Below, one piece after another: positions 54,726 to 63,100 of a DNA stretch of 64,000 bases (the stretch's first letter is position 1; each line of letters opens with the position of its first letter). The position numbers and the translations under genes were made by a program. Location of the stretch: assembly GCF_003610635.1 (NCBI RefSeq), contig NZ_RAQJ01000003.1:248001-312000 (forward strand), read 5' to 3'. The DNA comes from Ichthyenterobacterium magnum (GTDB taxonomy: Bacteria; Bacteroidota; Bacteroidia; Flavobacteriales; Flavobacteriaceae). Below the pieces are notes generated by a model, which worked only from the letters and a program-made list of their open reading frames with translations, made no database searches and had not been told where the DNA came from.

Positions 54726-54998
54726 ATGAACAAAACAGATTTAATCAATGGAATGGCAGAAAATGCTGGAATTACTAAAGCGGCTGCAAAAAAAGCATTA
54801 GATTCATTACTAATTGATATCGAAGGATCTTTACAAAAAGGAAACAGAGTTTCTTTAGTAGGATTTGGATCTTGGTCAGTTTCTAGAAGAGCTGCAAGAG
54901 AAGGAAGAAACCCTCAAACAGGTAAAACTATACAAATCAAAGCAAAAAACGTAGTAAAGTTTAAAGCTGGATCTGATTTAGGTAACGCTGTTAACTAA
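54726..54998 (+). CDS. HU family DNA-binding protein
   Basis: 90 residues, standard HU length. MNKTDLINGMAENAGITKAAAKKALDSLL is the helical dimer part; GFGSWSVSRRAAREGRNPQTGKTI is the DNA-binding arm with the Arg-Asn-Pro tip that inserts into the minor groove. It bends and packs the chromosome. Own promoter and terminator; probably strongly expressed. Confidence 0.97.
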   Translation: MNKTDLINGMAENAGITKAAAKKALDSLLIDIEGSLQKGNRVSLVGFGSWSVSRRAAREGRNPQTGKTIQIKAKNVVKFKAGSDLGNAVN

Positions 54999-55018
54999 TT
55001 ATATTTTTCAAAATATTA

Positions 55019-55050
55019 AAAAGCTCACTTAAATAAGTGAGCTTTTTTTA
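55019..55050 (+). terminator. Terminator after the HU gene
   Basis: AGCTCACTTA, loop AA, TAAGTGAGCT, then a run of seven or more T. Confidence 0.92.
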
Positions 55051-55130
55051 TTTATAAAGATGTATTAGTCAGCAAATTTATTGCTTATTAATAAAATATG
55101 TTTTAGTTTTAATATCAAATCATTACAAGT

Positions 55131-55691
55131 ATGATTATTGAAAAGCCCAAAAAAGGAAATTTATTAATTGCCGAACCATCAATTATTGGTGATTTGTCTT
55201 TTAATAGGTCTGTAATTTTATTAGCAGACTACAATATTGAGGGCTCAATAGGTTTTATACTTAATAAACCTTTAGAGTATACTTTAAAAGATTTAATACC
55301 TGAAACCAATGTAGATTTTAAGGTATTTAATGGAGGTCCTGTAGAACAGGATAATCTATACTTTATACATAAAATACCACATTTAATACCTGAAAGTATT
55401 GAGATTTCTCACGGCATATTTTGGGGAGGCGATTTTGATATTGTTCTAAAACTTATAAATGATAAGGAAATAGAATGTTCAGACATTCGTTTTTTCTTAG
55501 GCTATTCTGGGTGGGAACCAAAACAATTAGAGAACGAATTATCGTCTAACGCATGGATAATTTCAGAAAACATTTATAAAAATGAGCTTATCGAGAAATG
55601 TTGCCAATCATTCTGGAAACAAAAAATGTTAGAATTAGGTGGTGAGTATTCGCTTTGGTCTAATGCCCCAGAAAACCCAAGTTATAATTAA
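55131..55691 (+). CDS. YqgE/AlgH family protein
   Basis: 186 residues. KGNLLIAEPSIIGDLSFNRSVILLADYNIEGSIGFILNKP is the AlgH/YqgE start, followed by FNGGPVEQDNLYFIH and FFLGYSGWEPKQLENEL, all conserved in the family. Proposed regulatory role in other bacteria (AlgH), but no mechanism is established. Its 3' end overlaps the convergent aminotransferase by 4 bp. Confidence 0.93.
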   Translation: MIIEKPKKGNLLIAEPSIIGDLSFNRSVILLADYNIEGSIGFILNKPLEYTLKDLIPETNVDFKVFNGGPVEQDNLYFIHKIPHLIPESIEISHGIFWGGDFDIVLKLINDKEIECSDIRFFLGYSGWEPKQLENELSSNAWIISENIYKNELIEKCCQSFWKQKMLELGGEYSLWSNAPENPSYN

Positions 55692-56533
55692 GATAGTCTT
55701 AACTTTGTATTTACTTTTTGCAATATTAATTTACTAACCACTGCTTTATAATGCTTCTTTCTAAATTTAGATATGGGTTGTAATCCTAAAATTACATTGG
55801 TTGTAAATAACTCATCTGCTTTTTGTAGCTCAAAAGGAGAAATTGATATTTCTTGAAATTCTAAACCTTCAATATCTTTAATAGCATTTATAACCTGTTT
55901 TCTCATAATACCATTTAAGCATCCATCTGTTAATGGAGGTGTTTTTATAACAGCATCTTTTACTAAAAAAAGGTTTCCATTAAGTGCTTCAACAATATTT
56001 TTATTAGTATTAAGCAATAAACAATTATTCAAATTATTTTCTTTTGCATAAATACTTCCTAATACATTTATAACTTTATTATTGGTCTTTAGTGTAGATA
56101 ATAATCCTGGAGTTACAAAATAATCTTTATATAAATCAATTATATAATCTGTAGTATTTGGTAATGAATAAATACTTGATGTCAAATTTTCTGCTATAAT
56201 ATTATAACTAGTCGCTTTACTATTTGGTAAATACTTACCGCCTTCTCCTCTATCAACATTAAACCTAACGCGAGCTGTATGATTAATAAGACTATTAGCT
56301 TCAATCGTTTTTAGAATTTCAGCCTCTAAAAACTCCATGGTAAATTGCATAGGAATTTCCATTCGTAAAATTCTCATAGAAGCCATCAACCTAAAGTAAT
56401 GATCCTCCCAAAATAAAATTTTACCATTAACAACTTTTAATGTTTCAAAAAGAGCATCACCAAACTTATACCCTCTATTTTCTGAAGAAATAAAATTTTT
56501 ATCTTCTAATAATGTACCATTATAATTAACCAT
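55688..56533 (-). CDS. Class IV PLP-dependent aminotransferase
   Basis: 281 residues from the ATG at 56533 (MVNYNGTLLEDKNFI). A TTG reading from 56563 would start inside a -7 box and hairpin and is rejected. Fold type IV: GYKFGDALFETLKVVNGKILFWEDHYFRL, the PLP Lys in TLKTNNKVINVLGSIYAKE, NLNNCLLLN and the C-terminal DELFTTNVILGLQPIS. Members include BCAT, D-amino-acid aminotransferase and aminodeoxychorismate lyase; which one is not decided. Confidence 0.9.
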   Translation of the reverse strand: MVNYNGTLLEDKNFISSENRGYKFGDALFETLKVVNGKILFWEDHYFRLMASMRILRMEIPMQFTMEFLEAEILKTIEANSLINHTARVRFNVDRGEGGKYLPNSKATSYNIIAENLTSSIYSLPNTTDYIIDLYKDYFVTPGLLSTLKTNNKVINVLGSIYAKENNLNNCLLLNTNKNIVEALNGNLFLVKDAVIKTPPLTDGCLNGIMRKQVINAIKDIEGLEFQEISISPFELQKADELFTTNVILGLQPISKFRKKHYKAVVSKLILQKVNTKLRLS

Positions 56534-56568
56534 AAAAAAAGTCTCGATTAAAAATCGAGACAAATATA
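56534..56568 (-). promoter_or_regulatory. Hairpin with T tract and overlapping -7 box before the aminotransferase ATG
   Basis: On the minus strand TATATTTG (56568-56561), fitting the -7 consensus, runs straight into GTCTCGATT/AATCGAGAC (9-bp perfect stem, 3-bp loop, 56541-56561) and then TTTTTTT (56540-56534) directly abutting the ATG at 56533. It can be read as the terminator of the START-like gene, or as a promoter whose short leader is the hairpin. Confidence 0.6.
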
Positions 56569-56587
56569 ATCTATATTAGTTGTATCT

Positions 56588-56983
56588 TTAAGCTGAACCT
56601 AAAACTTGTTTCAAATCAGAAATTTGATTATCCCAAAGCATTTTAGCTTCTTCTACTTCATCTTCATCATCAGCAAAATCTGTAACAATAATCGAAACAT
56701 CTTTGGTAATCTCATCAACCTGTATTCTAATTTCAAAAAAATAAGAAGCACCTTCCTCTTCATCTGTTAGCCATCTAAATTTTATACGCTCGCCACTTTT
56801 TTTACTAAGTAACTTAGCCTTTTCTTCACTATCATCCCAAATAAAAGTAAAGTTTTCTCCTCTAGAGTTAACATTATCAGCAAACCACTCAGATAAACCA
56901 GATGGTGTTGATATATATTGAAATAAAAGTTGTGGTGAAGCGTGTATTGGGAACTCCATTTCAAACTTAATCTTTTCGTCCAT
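56588..56983 (-). CDS. START-like/SRPBCC domain protein
   Basis: 131 residues. KFEMEFPIHASPQLLFQYISTPSGLSEWFADNV is the start of an SRPBCC/AHSA1-like hydrophobic-ligand fold, followed by FTFIWDDSEEKAKLL and the long C-terminal helix EAKMLWDNQISDLKQVLGSA. It is acidic and cytosolic. Ligand unknown. The class IV aminotransferase follows on the same strand with a terminator-like hairpin between. Confidence 0.87.
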   Translation of the reverse strand: MDEKIKFEMEFPIHASPQLLFQYISTPSGLSEWFADNVNSRGENFTFIWDDSEEKAKLLSKKSGERIKFRWLTDEEEGASYFFEIRIQVDEITKDVSIIVTDFADDEDEVEEAKMLWDNQISDLKQVLGSA

Positions 56984-57070
56984 AAAGCGTTTTTATATTA
57001 TGCGTTCAATATATACATTAATTGTTGACTTTAAAAACTAATTTCTTAAAAATAATTTAAGCATTTAATG

Positions 57071-57101
57071 TTTGTTGTCAGTAATTTTGTTTTTATATTT
57101 G
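57071..57101 (+). promoter_or_regulatory. Promoter of tRNA-Met
   Basis: TTTG at 57071-57074, a 19-bp spacer and TATATTTG at 57094-57101, 16 bp before the tRNA. Confidence 0.75.
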
Positions 57102-57116
57102 CAGCCGAATTAAAAT

Positions 57117-57190
57117 GGCGAGGTAGCTCAGTTGGTTAGAGCGTCGGATTCATAACCCGGAGGTCACGAGTTCAAATCTCGTTCTCGCTA
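57117..57190 (+). tRNA. tRNA-Met (anticodon CAT), elongator type
   Basis: 74 nt. Acceptor GGCGAGG pairs with TCTCGCT (G-T at 1-72 and 7-66), discriminator A. D arm AGCTCAGTTGGTTAGAGC has the elongator-type C11-G24 pair. Anticodon loop TTCATAA. An A-C opposition closes the anticodon stem (31-39). A CAT anticodon could also be an Ile2 tRNA after lysidine modification, so Met is the likelier but not only reading. CCA not encoded. Confidence 0.93.
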
Positions 57191-57197
57191 CAGTAGT

Positions 57198-57230
57198 AAA
57201 AGTCTAGTGTAATAGCACTAGACTTTTTTT
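57198..57230 (+). terminator. Terminator after tRNA-Met
   Basis: AGTCTAGTG, loop TAATAG, CACTAGACT, followed by seven T. Confidence 0.9.
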
Positions 57231-57313
57231 GTGCTTTACTAAAGCTTGCTTAAATACATATATACAAAAAAAACAAAGCAGCGTTTTGCGTTATAGACTT
57301 TTGCTATTGTCAT

Positions 57314-57355
57314 GGCGACCTAAAGAAAATCATCAAAAATCTCGTTCTCACTACA
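57314..57355 (+). pseudogene. Decayed, internally deleted tRNA-Met copy
   Basis: Nineteen bases at 57337-57355 match the tRNA-Met 3' end (57174-57192) at 18 of 19 positions (AAATCTCGTTCTC then A instead of G, then CTACA). About 20 bp upstream, ATGGCGA (57312-57318) matches the start of the tRNA gene. The D and anticodon arms are missing. A second terminator-like hairpin (57363-57396, AAAAGG...CCTTTT) follows. The rest of the 365-bp gap 57191-57554 holds only the tRNA terminator and the direct repeat at 57454. Confidence 0.65.
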
Positions 57356-57453
57356 ATAATTTAAAAGGACTAAAAATAATTTAGCCCCTTTTTTATATAA
57401 ATTGCAAACCCTTACTTATCAACATATTACATTAAAATCGAAATTTGAATATT

Positions 57454-57485
57454 GCTTTTCGTCGATTTTTTTTGCATTTCGTAGA
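57454..57485 (+). promoter_or_regulatory. 20-bp-period direct repeat upstream of the M14 peptidase gene
   Basis: GC-TT-TTCGTCGA at 57454-57465 and GC-AT-TTCGTAGA at 57474-57485 start exactly 20 bp apart, 70 bp before the ATG. TATATTAG (57506-57513), 7 of 8 to the -7 consensus, follows 20 bp later. The same arrangement occurs at 60090-60121. Confidence 0.6.
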
Positions 57486-57554
57486 TGTTTTTAAAAATAA
57501 AGTAATATATTAGCCACGAAATTTTTTAACAAATCCATTAAACCCCAAAATCTA

Positions 57555-60002
57555 ATGAAAAAAATTACACTTATGTTTGTAGTGCTAATACTTACATCAT
57601 TTAGCATTCATTCACAATCAACAAATCTTCAAAAAGCTCAACAATATATTGAGGCAAAAGGAGAAGTTTGCTTTGTATTTACAGCAAATAACGAAGCGCA
57701 AGTTCAAGAAATATCAAGCTTTTTACCTTTAGGACATAAAGTAAATAGAGAAACTTTAGAAATTGAAGCATATGGTAACTCAGAAACTTTTGAACGTTTT
57801 TTATCATATGGTTTACCATATGTAGTTAACCAAAGTGATAATGAGGTAGAGTATAGTGACCCTGAATATGATACACTTGCTTGGGATACAACTTGGGATG
57901 CTTACCCATCATATTCTGATTATGTAGCAAAAATGAACTATTATGCTACAACGTATCCTTCTATTTGCACGTTAGAAACTATTGGAACTACAGTAAACGG
58001 TAGAGCGTTACTAATGCTAAAAATTTCCGACAATGTTTCTACTAATGAAGCTGAACCAGAATTTATGTATACCTCTTCTATGCACGGTGATGAGTTAACC
58101 GGATTTCCATTAATGATTCGTTTAATTGACTACCTACTAACCAATTATGGTTCTGATACAGAGGTTGACAACATAATAAACTCAACAGTTCTATACATAA
58201 ACCCATTAGCAAATCCTGATGGTGCTTATGATGGGGGAAATAGCAACTTAACTGATTCTCCAACAAGAGCCAACGCTAATGGTCAAGACTTAAACAGAAA
58301 CTATCCAGACAACCAAGAAGTTGGCAGAATAAATTTTGTGCCAGGCACTAACACTAGTAGTAGATTACATTACAGTGAAGTAAATGATGTTTACGAGCCA
58401 GAAACTTTAGCATTCATGAACTTTGAAGAATCTCATAATATTGTTTTATCGGCTAACTTTCATGGTGGTACAGAAGTTATGAACTACCCTTATGACAATA
58501 CATACGATAAACATGCCGATCATAATTATTATGAGCACATTTGTCAAGAATGGGTCGATAATATTAGAGCAACATCTGCTCCAAGCAATTATTTTAATAT
58601 CGAATATGATTCTCCAGAAAACCCTGCAAGCCCTGGTGTAACTCAAGGGTCAATATGGTACGTCGTATATGGAGGTCGTCAAGATTATATGAACTATTTT
58701 AGACATTCTAAAGAAGTTACTGTAGAGATTTCTGATAATAAAAAAGTAAGTGGTTCTCAATTACCAAATCACTGGAACTATAATAAACAAGCCTTTTTAG
58801 ATTATATCAAGCAAGTTCATTATGGTTTTCAAGGCACTATAACCGATGAGTCTGGAAACCCTATTGCTGCAAAAATATCTATAGCTGGTCACGATGAACT
58901 AAACTCATATGTATTCTCTAATGCAGACTTTGGAGATTACTATAGATTAATTGAAGGCGGTACTTACACTGTCACTTTTGAAGCACCTGGTTATGCAACA
59001 CAAAATATAAGCGTTACTGTTACAGATGATACTAAAACAGTACAAAACGTAACTATGGTAGCTACTACTGCTTTACCAACAGCTAGTAATGTAACAATAG
59101 GCGAAAATGAAAGTGCTGCTTTATCCGCATCTGGTACTGGCGTAATAAATTGGTATCAAAACGTAAATGATGCATCTCCACTAGCTACTGGTACGTCATA
59201 CAATACACCCATTTTAACAACAACAACATCTTACTTTGTAGAAGATGTAATCGCTATGCCTAATGTAGGGTCAACAGAAAGCACATCAAATGGTGGCTTT
59301 TTTGGAGGTGGAACAACTGATCGTTACTTAGTATTTAGTGCAACTGAAGCTGTAAAGCTTACGCAAGTAACTATTAATGCTGAGCAGCCTGGAGAAATTG
59401 AAGTTCAATTACAAGATAGCTCTGGTAATATGATGGACTCTAGAGTTATACTAGTAGAATCTGCTGGTGTTCAACAAATAGATTTAGATTTCTTTATTCC
59501 TGTAGGAACTGATATGAGATTAGCTAGTGCAGAAATGTCTGTTGGCTTTAAAATGTACAGAAACAATTCAGGAGCTAGTTATCCATATACTAACGGAGCT
59601 ATTTCAATTACAGACAATAATATTGGCAATCCAGCATATTACTATTTCTTTTATGACTGGAAAATTGAAAGCATCAAAAGTGCTAGAAAAGAAGTCATTG
59701 TAACTGTTGATGATACTTTAAGTCTTACTGATACTAATCAATTGAGTGATGCTAGCGTGTATCCAAACCCATTTAGTAACTCTATAAACATAAAACTTCC
59801 TAGTCAATATACTAGTAATAGTATTTCTGTTCAATTATTAGATGTTAGTGGACGTATAATAGTAAACATGAACAACTTAAATTCTCAAAACGGAATTTAT
59901 AGACTTAATAGTTTAGACAAACTGTCAACCGGAACTTACTTTGTAAAAATCACTGACAATGAGCAAACTAACACAGTTGTTAAACGATTAATTAAGCAAT
60001 AA
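57555..60002 (+). CDS. T9SS-secreted M14 family zinc carboxypeptidase
   Basis: 815 residues. Signal peptide at about 1-20 (LTSFSIHSQS). Residues about 115-420 form an M14 carboxypeptidase: zinc motif SMHGDELTG (His about 177, Glu about 180), distal His in SANFHGGTEVMNYP (about 302) and catalytic Glu in KEVTVEISDNKK (about 390). Then a carboxypeptidase regulatory-like beta domain (about 425-500), an Ig-like segment (SYFVEDV) and a region of unknown fold. The end is a type A T9SS sorting domain (about 735-815; VYPNPFSNSINIKLP, LSTGTYFVKITD). Likely a cell-surface or released exopeptidase for protein degradation. Shares an upstream repeat with the next gene. Confidence 0.94.
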   Translation: MKKITLMFVVLILTSFSIHSQSTNLQKAQQYIEAKGEVCFVFTANNEAQVQEISSFLPLGHKVNRETLEIEAYGNSETFERFLSYGLPYVVNQSDNEVEYSDPEYDTLAWDTTWDAYPSYSDYVAKMNYYATTYPSICTLETIGTTVNGRALLMLKISDNVSTNEAEPEFMYTSSMHGDELTGFPLMIRLIDYLLTNYGSDTEVDNIINSTVLYINPLANPDGAYDGGNSNLTDSPTRANANGQDLNRNYPDNQEVGRINFVPGTNTSSRLHYSEVNDVYEPETLAFMNFEESHNIVLSANFHGGTEVMNYPYDNTYDKHADHNYYEHICQEWVDNIRATSAPSNYFNIEYDSPENPASPGVTQGSIWYVVYGGRQDYMNYFRHSKEVTVEISDNKKVSGSQLPNHWNYNKQAFLDYIKQVHYGFQGTITDESGNPIAAKISIAGHDELNSYVFSNADFGDYYRLIEGGTYTVTFEAPGYATQNISVTVTDDTKTVQNVTMVATTALPTASNVTIGENESAALSASGTGVINWYQNVNDASPLATGTSYNTPILTTTTSYFVEDVIAMPNVGSTESTSNGGFFGGGTTDRYLVFSATEAVKLTQVTINAEQPGEIEVQLQDSSGNMMDSRVILVESAGVQQIDLDFFIPVGTDMRLASAEMSVGFKMYRNNSGASYPYTNGAISITDNNIGNPAYYYFFYDWKIESIKSARKEVIVTVDDTLSLTDTNQLSDASVYPNPFSNSINIKLPSQYTSNSISVQLLDVSGRIIVNMNNLNSQNGIYRLNSLDKLSTGTYFVKITDNEQTNTVVKRLIKQ

Positions 60003-60017
60003 AACATTACTAACCTC

Positions 60018-60054
60018 AAAAAAGGCTAAAATCTAATGATTTTAGCCTTTTTTA
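60018..60054 (+). terminator. Terminator after the M14 gene
   Basis: GGCTAAAATC, loop TAAT, GATTTTAGCC with A and T runs on both sides. Confidence 0.9.
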
Positions 60055-60089
60055 TTTACTTAAAAGTCAATAAGTTAAAAATAAATAAT

Positions 60090-60138
60090 GCATTTCGTCG
60101 ATTTTATTTGCATTTCATAGAGTTGTGATTTACATTTG
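60090..60138 (+). promoter_or_regulatory. 20-bp-period direct repeat and -7 box upstream of the large exported protein
   Basis: GCATTTCGTCGA (60090-60101) and GCATTTCATAGA (60110-60121) start 20 bp apart. TACATTTG at 60131-60138 matches the -7 consensus, so the repeat covers the -33 region, as expected for an activator site. The ATG is 60 bp after the repeat. Confidence 0.6.
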
Positions 60139-60180
60139 ACACATAAATTAAATTAGTCCCAAACTATAATTTAACCGCTT

Positions 60181-63100
60181 ATGAAAACTTTTACACTTTC
60201 ATTTAGAAAGTATGTTGCTATATGTAGCCTACTTTTAATAACAAATTTAGCCTTCTCACAAACTTCATACGTAGAAGTATCTGTAACTTGGCCAGCATAT
60301 TCATCTGAAAACAGAGTAGAAATATATGATCCTATTGGGACATTAATTAGCACAATAGACAATGGATACACTGGAGGCACAAACAATAGTTATTCAACTA
60401 CTGTCTCTTTAGGTTGTATCGCAGATGCTAATAATTATTATTTTATAATGTATGATACTGCTGATGATGGATGGGATGGAGCAGATAACATAACTATTAC
60501 ATCTGCTGGAACTAATGTAATTAATCAAAATGGAGATTCAGCAAGTTCATCTGGTAGTGCTCCAGTATATTTTAACGTCTCAGGTGGTTGTTCTGGCACA
60601 TGCTCTTCAACACCTATAAGTTCATTTCCATACAACGAAGGCTTTGAGTCTGGACTTGGAGCTTGGACACAAGATACTGGCGATAATTTTAATTGGTCAA
60701 GATTAAGTGGTCTAACAGGGTCTCCTAATACAGGACCTGACCCAGGCGCAAACGGTGGTTCTTATTATTTATATACTGAAGCTTCAGGTAATTATGGTAA
60801 TACAGCAAATTTAGAAAGCCCATGTTTTGATTTAACAGGAGCTGTTACAGCTCAATTCTCATTTTATTACCATATGTACGCAAATCAAGTTCCAGGTATG
60901 GGTGATTTATTTGTTGAAGTCAGTACAAACAATGGATTATCCTATCCTACAATACTTTGGTCTCAAATTGGCAGAGTACAAACTTCTCATACTCAAGCTT
61001 GGAATTTGGTAAACATAGACCTTAGTGCATATTTAGGGCAAACAATAATGATACGCTTTAGAGGGCTTACAGGCCCAAATTATAGAAGTGATATCTGTAT
61101 TGATGATATATCATTAACAGCTTCAACAACACCTCAACCAGAAATAAACATTACAGGTTTAACAAATACTATTTTTAGTGGAGATGCAACACCTATATCT
61201 GGAGACAATACGCTTTATGGAAGTACAGGTTCGGGCACTCCAATTTCACATACATTTACAATACAAAATACAGGAACGCTACCACTTACTGTAGGAGCAA
61301 TAAGCTTTGGAGGTGCTAACCCCTTAGATTTTTCAGTCTCTACATTTCCTGCAGCATCTATAGCTGCTGGCTCAAGCTCTAATTTTGTAGTAGATTTTGA
61401 CCCAACTGCCAATGGTACTAGAAGCGCGATAATATCAATAGTAAATGGAGATACAACAGGAGGTGAAAACCCATATACATTTACCATACAAGGTACAGGA
61501 GTTGTCCCTCTTACAGAAGGACCAGGTGGTGTGACATCAGATTTAGCGCTTTGGCTTAAAGGCACAGATGGTTTAAGTTATACAAGTGGACAATCTGTAA
61601 GTTTATGGGCAGATCAAGGGCGTGGTGCAGATGCTACAGTAAATACTGCTGGGCAAGAACCAACCTATTATGATAGCGCAACGCAAAATGTAAACTTTAA
61701 CCCTGTTGTTGACTTTGATAATCTATCGGATGAGTTCGAAAACAGTTTTGATTATACTGAAATGCCACAACAATATTTAGAAGGCACATCTGGTTATTAC
61801 ACTAATGATATTTTTATGGTAGTAATACCAAATAGAACTATTAACTCTAGCTTTGGTAGTATGGATTTATTTTGCTCAGATCACGATACATCAACTCAAG
61901 AGAATGATGGTTCAGGTATTGGTTTTGGAGCATACTCGCAACGTTTTAGTGGCGAAGTAGTATGCTACGCCTATGCTATGTCTAATGGTGTAGATGATGG
62001 GTTTGGTGTCTCACAAAATGGTGGGTCACATACTTATGATAACGTAGGGATTATAAATGCACGACATAATAACAATACTACAGCAACGACTCAAGAATTA
62101 CATTATAATGCAAACAACATAGTAAACAACACGTCTGATATTGGTGCTTTTGGAACTATTTCTGACGAAAAATATTGGATAGGCCGTAGTGAAGGTTGGC
62201 GAGGTAGTACTGATGCTCGAATAGCAGAAATTATAACTTACTCGGCAAGAAAAGACGACGCCAATTTAACACAAGAACGCAATAGAATTCAATCGTATTT
62301 AGCTATTAAATATGGTATTACACTAGGCACAAATGGAACCTCTCAAGATTATGTAAATAGTGATGGTACGGTTATTTGGGATGTAAATACGGGTACACCT
62401 GCTGAAGATGTTTTTAATCATGATATTGCCGGTATTGGGCGTGATGATGCTTCAGATTTACTACAAAAACAATCACGTAGTGTTAACAATGCTATAGATG
62501 TTAGTGAAGGCACTAGAGGGCAAGGTGTACTTACTATGGGAATATCTAGTATTTATGACACCAATAATTTAAATCCTAGTACTGCTTTAGAAGATAAAGA
62601 ATTTTTAATATGGGGAAATGATGGTGTAGACTTAGATAACGCTCCTATAAATGTTGAGATTAATATGAGCGCAAACATTACACCAGCAATACCAACAAGG
62701 TTGGGAAGCCATACAGATGGATCTTGGGTCGAGTTTAACGGTATACCAAGAACATGGAAGGTTGTCGAAAACGTTAAAAACCCTTTAACAGACGATATTC
62801 CTACAGTTGAAGTCGCTATATTAGAAAACGCCGTAAGAACAGCTGCTCCACCTAACGGAGTGTATTTAATGTTCATTTCTGACACGCCAAATTTTGATCC
62901 TACAGCTGACTATAGAATTATGACCACAGACACCAATGAATTAGGTGAAGCTATAGTAAAAACAGATTACGATTTTGATGGTACAAAATACATAACATTT
63001 GGATGGGCTCCAGAAAGAGAGTATAAACGATCTATATATTTTAGTGGTGCTCCAATTTTACCAGCTACAACTTCAGATTATATTGATATGGAGGATGCCT

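Noticed and set aside
56534-56563. TTG start at 56563 for the class IV aminotransferase
   Set aside because: The added residues come from a -7-like box, hairpin and T tract; the family start matches the ATG at 56533.
57174-57355. Duplicated tRNA 3' end as attL/attR of an integrated element
   Set aside because: The two copies are only about 165 bp apart, no integrase or cargo lies between them, and a 5' tRNA-like piece accompanies the second copy, so a decayed tRNA duplicate is the simpler reading.
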